Positions 50,171 through 59,555 of a stretch of 64,000 nucleotides of DNA are shown here, in pieces (positions within the stretch are counted from its first letter, which is position 1; each line of letters starts with the position of its first letter). Made by a program: the position numbers and the translations under genes. The stretch covers positions 1,482,001-1,546,000 of the forward strand of contig JANQAC010000002.1 of assembly GCA_024707255.1 (NCBI GenBank). The letters run 5' to 3'. The stretch comes from Asticcacaulis sp. GTDB lineage: Bacteria; Pseudomonadota; Alphaproteobacteria; Caulobacterales; Caulobacteraceae. A model generated the notes under the pieces. It made no database searches and was not told where the DNA came from. It saw nothing but the letters and a program-made list of their open reading frames with translations.

Positions 50171-51541
50171 TCAGGAATTAGACACTACCCCACCGCCGAC
50201 GGCCTGATAAAGCCCGACCACCGCATTAAGGTGATCGGCCTGCGCCTGGATCAGGTTCAATTGCGCGCCCAGCAATGTACGTTGCGCGTCGATCTGTTCG
50301 AGATAGGGCGAATAACCGGCCCTGTAGCGATTCCCAGCCAGCCGGTAAGCCTCCGCCAGCGAGGCGGTCTGGTCCGTCAGAATCAACAGTTGCGCATTGA
50401 TCCGATCTACCGCCGCCAGTGAATCCTCAACCTCGCGGAAGGCATTCAGCGCCGCCTTCTTGTAGGCAAACGCCGCCTGGTCGCGCCGTGAGGCCGCGGC
50501 TCCCGCCTGAGCCTTGAGGCGCCCGCCCTGGAACAGCGGCTGGACGATATTGCCGCCGAGCGAGAAGACATCATAGCCATGCGGCAACAGGTCCGAGCTG
50601 GCATAACCGCCGGAGGCCGTCAGGCGTATCGTCGGCATGAACGCGGCGCGGGCCACATCGAGTGAGCGATCGGCGGCGACAATCTGCGCTTCAGCCTGGG
50701 CGATATCCGGCCGGTTACGCAACAGGTCGGATGGCAGGGAGACAGGCACGACCGGCACGGCCAAATCCCCCAGAGCCACGCCGCGTTCGATAGCGCGCGG
50801 ATTATCTCCCAGCAGGATACTCAACGCATCTTCCTGACGACGGATCGCCAGTTCGACAGCCGGGATCAACTGTTGAGCCGCACTATATTCAGCCTGCGCC
50901 TGCTGCAATTCAAGCTTCGGACTGTACCCCACATCAGCGCGATGACGCGCCGCCGCCAGCGCCTGTTCGCGCGTGGTCAGGGTGGCCTGTAAAAGCGTCA
51001 GCCTAGCATCGAGCGCCCGTAGCGTGATGTAACCGCTTGCCGTCGCGCCGGCCACGCTGAGCCGCGTCAGCTCACGGGCATATTCCGAAGCCTGCAAGCT
51101 CGCGCGGGCGGCTCTTGAGGCATTGCGCAAGCGTCCGGAGAGATCGACCTCATAGGACAACGGCAGGTCCGCTTCGCCGGCGGTTTGCGTAACCGGCCGT
51201 CCGGTGACCGAAGAAATCGATCGTGAATAGGCGCCCGCGCCGCTGCCATTGAGCGAGGGCAACAGCGCGCCTTCCGCCGCCTTATAGCCAAAGCGCGCCT
51301 CATCGACCCGCCCCGCCGCCAGGGCAATATCCGTATTATTGGCCAGCGCCGTTTCGACCAGGTTTGTCAGAACCGGATCATTGAAGCCACGCCACCAGTC
51401 AATATTGACCGGGGCCGGTGCGGCCGCCGCTTCGCGCCATCCCGCAGGCGGCGTCACCTGCGCGCTCACCGGCACGTCCGGGCGCGGCCCGGCGCAAGCC
51501 CCCAGCATACACGCCACGCTCAGCAGCAAAACCGGTTTCAT
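50171..51541 (-). CDS. outer-membrane efflux lipoprotein, NodT/OprM family
   Basis: A 456-residue TolC-like outer-membrane channel for the pump encoded just upstream. A lipobox (ACMLGACAGP) gives a lipidated N-terminus. Two repeats of the efflux-protein fold are visible, with the NTDIALAAGRVDEARFGYKA helix near residue 90 and its partner RPDIAQAEAQIVAADRSLDV near residue 283, plus FLQGGRLKAQ-type helices. It overlaps the membrane-fusion gene by four bases. The three-gene order is pump, adaptor, channel on the minus strand. Confidence 0.92.
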   Translation of the reverse strand: MKPVLLLSVACMLGACAGPRPDVPVSAQVTPPAGWREAAAAPAPVNIDWWRGFNDPVLTNLVETALANNTDIALAAGRVDEARFGYKAAEGALLPSLNGSGAGAYSRSISSVTGRPVTQTAGEADLPLSYEVDLSGRLRNASRAARASLQASEYARELTRLSVAGATASGYITLRALDARLTLLQATLTTREQALAAARHRADVGYSPKLELQQAQAEYSAAQQLIPAVELAIRRQEDALSILLGDNPRAIERGVALGDLAVPVVPVSLPSDLLRNRPDIAQAEAQIVAADRSLDVARAAFMPTIRLTASGGYASSDLLPHGYDVFSLGGNIVQPLFQGGRLKAQAGAAASRRDQAAFAYKKAALNAFREVEDSLAAVDRINAQLLILTDQTASLAEAYRLAGNRYRAGYSPYLEQIDAQRTLLGAQLNLIQAQADHLNAVVGLYQAVGGGVVSNS

Positions 51542-52647
51542 ACCTTCCCCTTCGCATGGCTGGCGACATGGGTTTCCACCGACATGCCCGGCCGCAGGCG
51601 CTCCGCCAGTTTCTGGCCAGGATCAATGCGGATACGGATACCGATCCGTTGCGGGATCTTGACGAAATTACCCGTGCCATTATCGGTGCGGATAACCGAG
51701 AATTCCGATCCTGCCGCCGGCGACAGACGCTCGACATGACCGTTGATCTTCGCCCCGCCCAGCGCATCCACCCTCATGACGACCGGCTGCCCTACCGCCA
51801 TACGCGCCGTCTGGGCCTCCTTGTAATTGGCGATGACCCAGCGGTCGGGCGGCACCAGGGAAAGCAGTTGCGTACCATTGGTGACATACTGCCCGACGCG
51901 CACACCGATCTCGCCCAGTTGTCCGGCTTCCGGCGCACGGATGACCGTATTGCTGAGGTCGATCTCCGCCAGTTTCAGTTGTGCCCGCGCCGCCTCGACC
52001 TGCGCCATCAGCCCGCCGCGCCCGACCTCGACCGTGCGGATATCCTGCTGCGTTATTTCCCCCGCCGCCTTGGCCTGATTAACCTGCGCTTCCGCCGCGC
52101 GCAGGGCTGCAAGCGTCGAATCCCGCTCGCGCAGCGATACCGAACCATCCCCCACCAGCTCGTCGACGCGCTTCATATCGGCCTGTGCCCGCAGAAGCTG
52201 GGCCTGAGCACTGGTCAGCGATGCCGCCTGCCCTTGCGCCGCCGCGGCCCGCGAGGCCCGCGCCTGTTCCGAATTGGCGAGGCTCGCTTCCGCTGCCGCC
52301 AGACTCGCCCGCGCCGCCGCCACGCGCTGCTGGTAGATGCGGTCATCGATATGCGCCAGTACCTGCCCGGCCTGCACGGTCTCGTAGTCCTTGACCCTCA
52401 CCTCGGTGACATAGCCGCTGACCTGCGGCGCAATAACCGTCGTGCGACCACGCACATAGGCGTTCTGCGTTACCTGATCACCGCCGGTAAAAGGCGGCAG
52501 GTTCCAGGCCCACAGGATCAGCAGGACGGCGACCACCGCCAGCACGGCAAAGAAGGCCAGCACGATATTCGGGCGCTGCGGCGGATGCCAGTGACGCGGC
52601 GCCTCGTCCGGGGCCTGGGGTTGAGTGGGGTTCACAGCGTCGGTCAT
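51538..52647 (-). CDS. membrane-fusion adaptor, HlyD/EmrA family
   Basis: A 369-residue periplasmic adaptor. One N-terminal membrane helix (NIVLAFFAVLAVVAVLLILW) is followed by a lipoyl half-site (GQVLAHIDDRIYQQ), a long coiled-coil hairpin of about 110 residues rich in Ala and Gln, the second lipoyl half (TVIRAPEAGQLGEIGVRVGQ) and a beta-barrel domain. It links the MFS pump to the NodT channel. Four-base overlaps on both sides show tight coupling. EmrA-type adaptors serve DHA2 pumps, matching the upstream gene. Confidence 0.94.
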   Translation of the reverse strand: MTDAVNPTQPQAPDEAPRHWHPPQRPNIVLAFFAVLAVVAVLLILWAWNLPPFTGGDQVTQNAYVRGRTTVIAPQVSGYVTEVRVKDYETVQAGQVLAHIDDRIYQQRVAAARASLAAAEASLANSEQARASRAAAAQGQAASLTSAQAQLLRAQADMKRVDELVGDGSVSLRERDSTLAALRAAEAQVNQAKAAGEITQQDIRTVEVGRGGLMAQVEAARAQLKLAEIDLSNTVIRAPEAGQLGEIGVRVGQYVTNGTQLLSLVPPDRWVIANYKEAQTARMAVGQPVVMRVDALGGAKINGHVERLSPAAGSEFSVIRTDNGTGNFVKIPQRIGIRIRIDPGQKLAERLRPGMSVETHVASHAKGKV

Positions 52648-54263
52648 ACAGCCGCCTTTGCAGTGGATGAGGATTGGGCCAGGGCCTGCTTGCGGTCCGC
52701 CAGCCGTTTTAGGATAATCAGGTAAGCGATATAAACGGCCGTCAGGAGGGCGATGACCATGACCAGCCGCGCCACATCATTGAACGCCGCCACATTAGCC
52801 TCGCGCGAAATGACCTGCGCGAGTGAGGTAATCCCTCCTTGTACGCGCGCCGCCACGGCCGGATCACCGGCCAGCAGATGACTGTACATGGACTGGCTAT
52901 GCGCCCTCGCCTGGATGACCTGATATGTGCTGAGGAGCGCCGAACCAGCCAGACCGCCGATATTCTGCGACAGGCCGAACATGACGCTGAAACTGACGAT
53001 GAATCCCTTGCCCTGCTCCAGTACCTTACCGAAGCCAAACAACAGCGCCGGACCGATAAAGAAGGTCGAACCGAAGGCCAGGATCGCCTGTGACAAATAA
53101 AGCTGCGGCGGCCGCGTCAGGCTGGAAGAAAAGCTGTCGAGCCACGCCCCAAGCGCGATGACCAGCGAGGCCGCGATGATCATGTAGGGGATGCGCGGCG
53201 CTTTCAGCAACCCGGCGCTGACAAGCGTGCCGCCGATCATGGCGAACAGGATGACCGCGAACAGGCCGTGAAGCTGGTCATTATTCAGCCCGCCGACGGT
53301 CAGCAGGCCCAGCGTGCCATAGGTTTGTTCGCTGAGCGCCAGCCGCACCAGCATGGCCACGATGCAGAAGCGCAGGATATCCCGGCTGCCGATCCAGCGC
53401 AGATGAAGCAGCGGATTGGTGCGCTTGTATTCGATGAAGCCGACAAGGAAGAACAGGATAACCGATACCGCCAGAGCCCAGCCAAGCCACGGCGTATCGG
53501 TCCACCACAGGCTGCGCCCCATGACGAGTGAGACCGACAGCAGCAGCATAGCCGGCAGGAACAGGGCGAAGGTCAGGGCATCGAGCGGATCAAAGACCGG
53601 CACCTTGTCGGTCGGCGGCAGGCGTACCAGATTGGCGCCGGCCGACGCCGCCAGCGCCAGGCCCAGTTCGATCATGTGGATGGTCTGCTGGCCATTGACC
53701 AGCAGTTGCTCCACCGGCAACAGGCGGGCGATTGGCGTCGCCAGTTGCGGCAGTCCCACCGCGAAGACGATGGCCAGCGGCCGGTACTTCGCCGGGAAGA
53801 CCTGCATCAGATTATAGATCACCAGCGATGACATCCCTGCCGCCAGAAAGCCGCCGGCGGCGCGCGCCACTATGGCCAGGCTGAAACTCGGCCACACAAG
53901 TTCGCTGAAGACCAGAAGTATATAGGGCCACAGCAGCGCCCGCATGACCGGCGGAATGCCGAACTGCATCCGTGCCTTGATCAGCAACAGGTTTGCCGAA
54001 GCATTGAAGGCCACATAAACAGCCAGCAGCCAGGTCACTTCGGTTGTCGTCACGCCCAGGCTGCCTGCCAGCAGCTGGGTATTGACGCTGACAATGGCAT
54101 TAGAGAGGCTCGCCGCCATAGCCATGATGAGGGCCACAATCACATAGCCCACCTTGCGCCGAGCGGGATGGCTCGGGGCATAGGGCGAGCCTGGCATGGT
54201 CGGCCGTTCGTGCGGCGCGAACACGTAGTCACTGTTCGTCGGTTTGCGGGCCTGTTTGCGCAT
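52644..54263 (-). CDS. MFS efflux transporter, DHA2 family (EmrB-like)
   Basis: A 539-residue transporter with fourteen predicted helices (DHA2 type), exporting hydrophobic compounds with protons. The conserved motif A/C-like segments are degenerate, but the FAVGLPQLATPIARLLP helix and the GGTLVSAGLLKAPRIPYM loop fit EmrB-like proteins. The unusual N-terminus (RKQARKPTNSDYVFAPHERP) is a cytoplasmic extension of about 35 residues. It is first in the operon with the adaptor and channel. No regulator gene lies next to it; the upstream gap of about 170 bases holds the cyo terminator. Substrate unknown. Confidence 0.92.
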   Translation of the reverse strand: MRKQARKPTNSDYVFAPHERPTMPGSPYAPSHPARRKVGYVIVALIMAMAASLSNAIVSVNTQLLAGSLGVTTTEVTWLLAVYVAFNASANLLLIKARMQFGIPPVMRALLWPYILLVFSELVWPSFSLAIVARAAGGFLAAGMSSLVIYNLMQVFPAKYRPLAIVFAVGLPQLATPIARLLPVEQLLVNGQQTIHMIELGLALAASAGANLVRLPPTDKVPVFDPLDALTFALFLPAMLLLSVSLVMGRSLWWTDTPWLGWALAVSVILFFLVGFIEYKRTNPLLHLRWIGSRDILRFCIVAMLVRLALSEQTYGTLGLLTVGGLNNDQLHGLFAVILFAMIGGTLVSAGLLKAPRIPYMIIAASLVIALGAWLDSFSSSLTRPPQLYLSQAILAFGSTFFIGPALLFGFGKVLEQGKGFIVSFSVMFGLSQNIGGLAGSALLSTYQVIQARAHSQSMYSHLLAGDPAVAARVQGGITSLAQVISREANVAAFNDVARLVMVIALLTAVYIAYLIILKRLADRKQALAQSSSTAKAAV

Positions 54264-54379
54264 GACGAAGGCATCGTCCTGTAGCGTGGGTGAAAGGCGG
54301 CAGGGACTTAAGACGCGAAAATCTGGAGACTCGAATATGTTTAACGCAGCTTAACCGGCAATTTCCTAACGGCCACTAA

Positions 54380-54415
54380 ATAAAAAGCCCATCCGCAGCG
54401 TTACGGATGGGCTTT
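54380..54415 (-). terminator. intrinsic terminator of the cyo operon
   Basis: A perfect 12-bp stem (AAAGCCCATCCG, 54384-54395, with CGGATGGGCTTT, 54404-54415) has an 8-base loop. On the minus strand it is followed by TTTTTA, ending the cyo transcript 23 bases after the cyoD stop. Confidence 0.85.
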
Positions 54416-54437
54416 CAAACGTGAGTTTTGCAGGTTT

Positions 54438-54869
54438 TTATTCGACCGGCATCATACCCGGCATCATGTTGGTGTTCAGGTGATACATGACCCAAAGCGA
54501 ACCGATCACCAGAATGCCGACGATCAGCACGGTGAAGACAAAGGCGGCGTTGTTCCACATCTGGCTGGAAGACGCGTTCATGTGCAGGAAGAAGTACAGA
54601 TGCACCAGAATCTGCACCACGCCGATGGCGACGACGACCGGGATCAGGGTCGCGGCCGGCATCATGTGCGCCATGGTCAGACCGAACGGAATGGCCGTCA
54701 GGATCACCGACAGGATAAAGCCGATGACATAGGACTTGACCGTGCCGTGACCGGCCGTGTCATGGTGGGCGTCGTGATGCGCCACCTCGGCATGGGTCAG
54801 GTCGGTATCGACCGGCTTTGCGTGGGGGGAACGCGCCTTCCTGGGCTTGGCGTTATCGGGCGTGCTCAT
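54438..54869 (-). CDS. cyoD: cytochrome o ubiquinol oxidase subunit IV
   Basis: A 143-residue small subunit with three membrane helices (SYVIGFILSVILTAIPFGLT, ATLIPVVVAIGVVQILVHLY, FVFTVLIVGILVIGSLWVMYH). The family motif LVHLYFFLHMNASS lies near residue 90. The N-terminus is longer than usual and His-rich (THAEVAHHDAHHDTAGHG). It is the last gene of cyoABCD, overlapping cyoC by one base. Subunit IV stabilises the complex. Confidence 0.94.
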   Translation of the reverse strand: MSTPDNAKPRKARSPHAKPVDTDLTHAEVAHHDAHHDTAGHGTVKSYVIGFILSVILTAIPFGLTMAHMMPAATLIPVVVAIGVVQILVHLYFFLHMNASSSQMWNNAAFVFTVLIVGILVIGSLWVMYHLNTNMMPGMMPVE

Positions 54870-55525
54870 CAGGCGGCTCCCATCAGATAAACGATCGTGA
54901 AGACACCGATCCAGATGATATCCAGGAAGTGCCAGAACAGGCTCAAGGACATCAGGCGGATGCGGTTGGCGGGGGTCAGGCCGCGCTTGAACAGATGGAC
55001 AAACATAACGCCCATCCAGATCAGGCCGGAAGTGACGTGCAGGCCGTGCGTGCCGACCAGGGTGAAGAAGGCCGATAGGAAGGCTGAGCGGTCGGGACCG
55101 GCGCCTTCCTCGATCAGCTTGATGAATTCATGGATTTCCATGCCCATGAAGCCAAGGCCGCACAGGGCGGTAACCGCCAGCCAGCCGATGACGGCTTTAA
55201 GCTTGTTGGCCTCCATGCCGATCATGGCCAGACCGTAGGTCAGCGAGGAGATCAGCAGCAGCGCCGTTTCCACCGCCACATAGGGCAGATCGAACAGTTC
55301 GCGGCCATTGGGGCCACCGGCGATATTGCCTTTCAGGACGGCATAGGTGGCGAAAATCGACGCAAACAGGATGCAGTCGCTCATCAGGTAGATCCAGAAG
55401 CCAAGCGTGACTTTCGGCCCTTCATCATGATGATCACCGGCGTGGTGGGCGTCGTTCGGATTGTGATCGTAGGCGGAATCGATCTGGTTTTCGTAACCCG
55501 CCACAGGATTGATGGTCTTGCTCAT
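54869..55525 (-). CDS. cyoC: cytochrome o ubiquinol oxidase subunit III
   Basis: A 218-residue homologue of cytochrome oxidase subunit III. Five membrane helices are seen, with [20 protein letters not shown] near residue 40, a long loop, [20 protein letters not shown] near residue 158 and [20 protein letters not shown] at the end. The N-terminus is His/Asp-rich ([19 protein letters not shown]). It lies two bases after cyoB and overlaps cyoD by one base. No metal is bound. Confidence 0.95.
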   Translation of the reverse strand: MSKTINPVAGYENQIDSAYDHNPNDAHHAGDHHDEGPKVTLGFWIYLMSDCILFASIFATYAVLKGNIAGGPNGRELFDLPYVAVETALLLISSLTYGLAMIGMEANKLKAVIGWLAVTALCGLGFMGMEIHEFIKLIEEGAGPDRSAFLSAFFTLVGTHGLHVTSGLIWMGVMFVHLFKRGLTPANRIRLMSLSLFWHFLDIIWIGVFTIVYLMGAA

Positions 55526-55527
55526 AC

Positions 55528-57576
55528 TTATTGTTCCGCCTTCTTGAGATTGGCGAAGTGCGCGTCTTCGATCGCCTTGACCTCATCGGCCGGCACATAA
55601 TAGTCGCGGTTTTCGTTGAAGGTATGGACGATGCCCAGGCCGATCATGACCAGTAGGGCGCCGCCCGCCATCCACCAGATGTGCCAGACAAGGCCGAAAC
55701 CGAGGCCCGCACTGACAATGCCGATCAGGAAGCCCGTGGGGGTATTGTGCGGCATATGGATGGGCTCGTAAGCTTTCGGCTGCACATAGGCGGTGCCGGT
55801 CTGCTTGGCGTCCCAGAAGGCGTCGTGGTTGCCGATCTTCGGCAGGACGGCGAAGTTATAGAAGGGCGGCGGCGAGGACGTGGCCCATTCCAGGGTACGG
55901 CCATCCCAGGGATCACCGGTCAGGTCACGCAGTTCATCGCGCTTCCAGATGGAATAGACGATCTGAACTAGCTGGGCGATGATGCCGACAAAGATCAGCA
56001 GGGCGCCGCAGAGGGCCACGATCAGGTAGATGTGCCAAACGGGATTGTTGACGTAGTCCAGGCGGCGGGTCATGCCCATCAGGCCCAGCGCATAGATCGG
56101 CAGGAAGGCAATCCAGAAGCCGATCAGCCAGCACCAGAAGCTGACCTTGCCAATGCCGGCGTGCAGCTTGAAGCCGAACGCTTTCGGGAACCAGTAGTTC
56201 AGGCCGGCGAGGCAGCCGAAGACGACACCGCCGATGATGACGTTATGGAAATGGGCGATCAGGAAGACCGAGTTATGCAGCACGAAGTCCGCGCCTGGAA
56301 CGGCCAGAAGCACACCGGTCATGCCGCCGATGACGAAGGTGATGATAAAGCCGAGAGTCCACATCATCGGCAGTTCAAGACGGATGCGGCCGCGATACAT
56401 GGTGAAGAGCCAGTTGAAGATCTTCACGCCCGTGGGGATCGAGATAACCATGGTCGAGATGCCGAAGAAGGCGTTGACATTGGCACCCGCGCCCATGGTG
56501 AAGAAGTGGTGCAGCCACACGAGGAATGACAGGACACCGATGGCGGCGGTGGCGTAGACCATGCCGTCGTAACCGAACAGGCGCTTGCGCGAGAAGGTGG
56601 CGACCACTTCCGAGAACACGCCGAAGGCCGGCAGAATCAGGATATAGACTTCCGGGTGTCCCCAGGCCCAGATGAGGTTGACGTACATCATCGGGTTGCC
56701 GCCGCCGTCATTGGTGAAGAAGTGCATCCCCAGGTAACGGTCGGCGCCCAGCAGGGCCAAAGTGACAGTCAGGATCGGGAAGACCGCGACGATCAGCACG
56801 TTGGCGACCAGGGTCGTCCAGGTGAAGACCGGCATACGCATCAGGGTCATGCCCGGCGCGCGCATCTTGAAAATGGTGGTGATCAGGTTGACCCCCGAAA
56901 GCAACGTGCCCAGGCCGGATATCTGCAGCGCCCAGATGTAGTAATCCACCCCTACCCCCGGTGAGAACTCAAGCTCCGAGAACGGCGGGTAGGCCAGCCA
57001 GCCGGCGTGCGAGAATTCACCGACAACCAGCGAGACGTTGATCAGGATGGCGCCCGCGGCGGTCAGCCAGAAGCTCATGCTGTTGAGGTAAGGGAAAGCC
57101 ACGTCGCGTGCACCGATCTGCAGCGGCATGACCACGTTCATCAGGCCGATGACGAAGGGCATGGCCATGAAGAAGATCATGATGACGCCGTGTGCCGAGA
57201 AAATCTGATCGAAGTGGTCGGGCGGCAGGTAGCCGGCACCGCCATTGGAGGCCAGAGCCTGCTGGCTGCGCATCATCAGGGCGTCGGCGAAGCCGCGCAG
57301 CAGCATGATCAGGGCCAGGATGATGTACATGGCGCCGATCTTCTTGTGATCGACGCTCGTCAGCCATTCGGTCCAGAGGTATTTCCACTGCTTGAAATAG
57401 GTGATCAGGCCGAGGACGAGGATGGCGCCACCCACCATGCCGGCACCGGCCACCATGATGATCGGCTCATGCCAGGGCACCGAATCGAGCCGCAGCTTGC
57501 CGAACAGGAATTCGACAAGCGGCGAAGCGTCGGCCGTTGAAGCCGCGTGAGCGGCGGGTTCTGCTTGCGTTAACAT
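55528..57576 (-). CDS. cyoB: cytochrome o ubiquinol oxidase subunit I
   Basis: The 682-residue catalytic subunit with about fifteen helices; it holds heme b, heme o3 and CuB. The CuB cross-link motif [20 protein letters not shown] is near residue 300, the histidine pair is in [13 protein letters not shown] near residue 350, and [20 protein letters not shown] near residue 437 carries the heme ligands. It oxidises ubiquinol and pumps protons. It lies six bases after cyoA. Confidence 0.97.
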   Translation of the reverse strand: MLTQAEPAAHAASTADASPLVEFLFGKLRLDSVPWHEPIIMVAGAGMVGGAILVLGLITYFKQWKYLWTEWLTSVDHKKIGAMYIILALIMLLRGFADALMMRSQQALASNGGAGYLPPDHFDQIFSAHGVIMIFFMAMPFVIGLMNVVMPLQIGARDVAFPYLNSMSFWLTAAGAILINVSLVVGEFSHAGWLAYPPFSELEFSPGVGVDYYIWALQISGLGTLLSGVNLITTIFKMRAPGMTLMRMPVFTWTTLVANVLIVAVFPILTVTLALLGADRYLGMHFFTNDGGGNPMMYVNLIWAWGHPEVYILILPAFGVFSEVVATFSRKRLFGYDGMVYATAAIGVLSFLVWLHHFFTMGAGANVNAFFGISTMVISIPTGVKIFNWLFTMYRGRIRLELPMMWTLGFIITFVIGGMTGVLLAVPGADFVLHNSVFLIAHFHNVIIGGVVFGCLAGLNYWFPKAFGFKLHAGIGKVSFWCWLIGFWIAFLPIYALGLMGMTRRLDYVNNPVWHIYLIVALCGALLIFVGIIAQLVQIVYSIWKRDELRDLTGDPWDGRTLEWATSSPPPFYNFAVLPKIGNHDAFWDAKQTGTAYVQPKAYEPIHMPHNTPTGFLIGIVSAGLGFGLVWHIWWMAGGALLVMIGLGIVHTFNENRDYYVPADEVKAIEDAHFANLKKAEQ

Positions 57577-57582
57577 ATGATA

Positions 57583-58626
57583 CTAGCTCTTGTGCGCGCC
57601 AGATGACTGGAGAAGGGTTTGGGGAGTGAGGGCCGCTTCAGCGACCGCAGGTTTCACAGCTTTTGTTTGTGGTGCTTCACCCGGCTTGCATTGGGCGGCG
57701 CCCGGCGCCAGATCCTTCATCATTGCCATATTGTGGGCATCGTCCGTGCAAAGCCCGCCGGTGGCGCAGTTGTTCAGGATCTTGTGGAACAGGTCCGGCT
57801 CGACCGAAGCATAATAAGCCGGCTTGAAAGCCAGGTCGCGCTTGGCGATCTGCGCATAGGCGGCGGTGTCCAGCGAGGCCTGCGAGGCTTGTGCCTTCGC
57901 CACCCACGCCTTGAAGCCGGCGTCATCCATAGCCAGGGCCTGGAACTTCATACCGGCGAAGCCATGGCCGCTGTAATTGGCCGAGATGCCGTCATAGGTG
58001 CCGGGATGGTCGGCGCGCAGCGAGAGCTGGGTTTCCATGCCGGTCATGGTGTAGATCTGCGAGCCGAGTTGCGGAATGAAGAAGGAATTCATCACCGTGG
58101 CCGAGGTCAGTTTGAAATGGACCGGCGTGCCGACGGGCATGGCCATCTCGTTGACCGTGGCAATATTGTATTCGGGATAGATGAACAGCCATTTCCAGTC
58201 GAGCGACACAACCTCGACCTCAATCGGCTTGACGTTCGCCTTGGTCTCGTGCGGCGCCAGCGGCGCACGCGGGTCGAGTTCATGCGTTGAAACCCACGTC
58301 ACGGCGCCCAGGGCGAGAATGATCAGGGTCGGGATCGCCCAGACCACCGCCTCGATGCGGTTGGAATGCTCGAAATCCGGAGCGTAAGTGGCCTTCTTGT
58401 TTGACGCGCGGTAACGCCAGGCGAACCAGATGGTCATGAAAATGACCGGCACGACGGGAATCAGCATCAGCAGCGTGGCCAGGATGATCAGGTCTTTTTC
58501 CTGCATCCCGACGGGCCCCTTGGGGTCCATCACGACCATGTTACAGCCGGACAATAGCGCCGCGCCCGCAATCAGGCCGCCCGCGATGAAGGCGCGCGTT
58601 ATTGTGCGCCGCAATATAGAAGACAA
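57583..58626 (-). CDS. cyoA: cytochrome o ubiquinol oxidase subunit II
   Basis: A 347-residue subunit with a lipoprotein signal peptide and lipobox (GAALLSGC), two membrane helices and a periplasmic cupredoxin fold that has lost CuA, as in all quinol oxidases (DWKWLFIYPEYNIAT, ATVMNSFFIPQLGSQIYTMT, YSGHGFAGMKFQ). The C-terminal domain with NCATGGLCTDDAH carries extra cysteines not usual in the family. TTG 58626 is chosen because GGAG lies seven bases upstream and the signal peptide follows directly; the open frame continues to a GTG at 58692. First gene of cyoABCD. Confidence 0.93.
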   Translation of the reverse strand: MSSILRRTITRAFIAGGLIAGAALLSGCNMVVMDPKGPVGMQEKDLIILATLLMLIPVVPVIFMTIWFAWRYRASNKKATYAPDFEHSNRIEAVVWAIPTLIILALGAVTWVSTHELDPRAPLAPHETKANVKPIEVEVVSLDWKWLFIYPEYNIATVNEMAMPVGTPVHFKLTSATVMNSFFIPQLGSQIYTMTGMETQLSLRADHPGTYDGISANYSGHGFAGMKFQALAMDDAGFKAWVAKAQASQASLDTAAYAQIAKRDLAFKPAYYASVEPDLFHKILNNCATGGLCTDDAHNMAMMKDLAPGAAQCKPGEAPQTKAVKPAVAEAALTPQTLLQSSGAHKS

Positions 58627-59036
58627 GGAAACGCTCCGCTTGGAAAATACGGCCTGGTGAGGGCGCGTCGACTGACGATCCAAAGGGTTCACAGGATTAA
58701 ACCTAAATCACACAAAGGAGTTGGCACACTCTTCGCGCTTATGATTGCGAAGATTCCGACGCGTAAACAGGAATTTCATAACCGTCGCAAAGGGGCACAT
58801 TGTCGCACCGCCGCATTTATTTTTTCGCGTTTGCGTAAAAAAACGAAGTTATTTAACGCCGACGGGACTGACAAAAAAAGTCAAATAACCGTGACATCAA
58901 AAGGCGGCGCGCCCATAAAACAGCAAATTTTCGTTAAGCTAAAATTTGAAAAAAGCGTTGCAATATCCCAATTATGCGATAGCGTGAGATAAATTGACGC
59001 AGGCGTTAAATTTAATTGACGTGAAGGAATTAAAGT
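58627..59036. other. AT-rich divergent region between cyoA and the membrane-protein gene
   Basis: No convincing gene is seen in about 410 bases. It should carry the cyo promoter (minus) and the promoter of the gene at 59037 (plus). A perfect 8-bp dyad, CAAATTTT and AAAATTTG around nine bases, is at 58924-58948. The region is far more AT-rich than the rest of the window. Confidence 0.6.
58924..58948. promoter_or_regulatory. 25-bp operator-like dyad upstream of cyoA
   Basis: CAAATTTT (58924-58931) and AAAATTTG (58941-58948) are perfect inverted arms around CGTTAAGCT. It is about 300 bases upstream of the chosen cyoA start and 89 bases before the gene at 59037, so either could be regulated. Confidence 0.4.
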
Positions 59037-59501
59037 ATGGAAGTGACTAAAGCCTATCCGCGTGTCTATCAGTTTGGACCGGTTTTCAAATCCCTTCTTC
59101 TGGCTGGTGCCCTGGCGCTTATCGTTATGGGTGTGACCGGGGCGATACAATCCTATACCCACATGCACGGCGTTGTCGCCCAGTTCGGCGGCGTCCTGCT
59201 CAGCCTGATTCCGATTGCCGCGGCCCTGTTCGGCACGCCGATGGTCTGGCGCTGCAAGCTGTCTCTGTACGAAGATCGTCTGGAATATAATGGCCTGGTA
59301 ATTGATGCCGTGATCCGCAAGTCCGATATTATCGACAGCCTGATGCCGGCGCCGCAATACGGCATGTTCCAGATCTTCCTGACCCTCGCCGGCCATCCGT
59401 TCAAGCGCCTGCACCTTGCCGTGCTTGGCCATATGGATGATGCGATTGAGCGCTGGGTTAATGGCCTGCCCCATGCCGAGCCGGTCAAGGTTCGCATCTG
59501 A
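59037..59501 (+). CDS. membrane protein with PH-like domain, hypothetical
   Basis: A 154-residue protein with two membrane helices (about residues 19-37 and 49-66) followed by a cytoplasmic beta-rich domain. The pattern, in which two helices precede WRCKLSLYEDRLEYNGLVIDAVIRKSDI (split here by a strand break), resembles bacterial pleckstrin-homology-like (bPH) membrane proteins. AAGGA precedes the start. Its gene lies between the cyo operon and a SURF1 gene but points the other way. Function unknown. Confidence 0.65.
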   Translation: MEVTKAYPRVYQFGPVFKSLLLAGALALIVMGVTGAIQSYTHMHGVVAQFGGVLLSLIPIAAALFGTPMVWRCKLSLYEDRLEYNGLVIDAVIRKSDIIDSLMPAPQYGMFQIFLTLAGHPFKRLHLAVLGHMDDAIERWVNGLPHAEPVKVRI

Positions 59502-59525
59502 ATCACGCCACAGAAAAACCGAACG

Positions 59526-59555
59526 GCCGCCGAACCTATTCGGCGGCTTTTTTTT
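59526..59555 (+). terminator. intrinsic terminator after the PH-like gene
   Basis: GCCGCCGAA (59526-59534) pairs with TTCGGCGGC (59539-59547) around CCTA and is followed by eight T. It ends the plus-strand transcript 24 bases after the stop codon; the SURF1 gene converges from the other side. Confidence 0.9.

Noticed and set aside
54340..54360. CtrA-like TTAA repeat upstream of the efflux operon
   Set aside because: The two TTAA half-sites are 6 bases apart rather than the canonical 7, and the spot is easily matched by chance in AT-rich sequence.
58994..59020. sigma70 promoter TTGACG near the PH-like gene
   Set aside because: No -10 hexamer is found at 16-18 bases; TTAAAT lies only 7 bases away.
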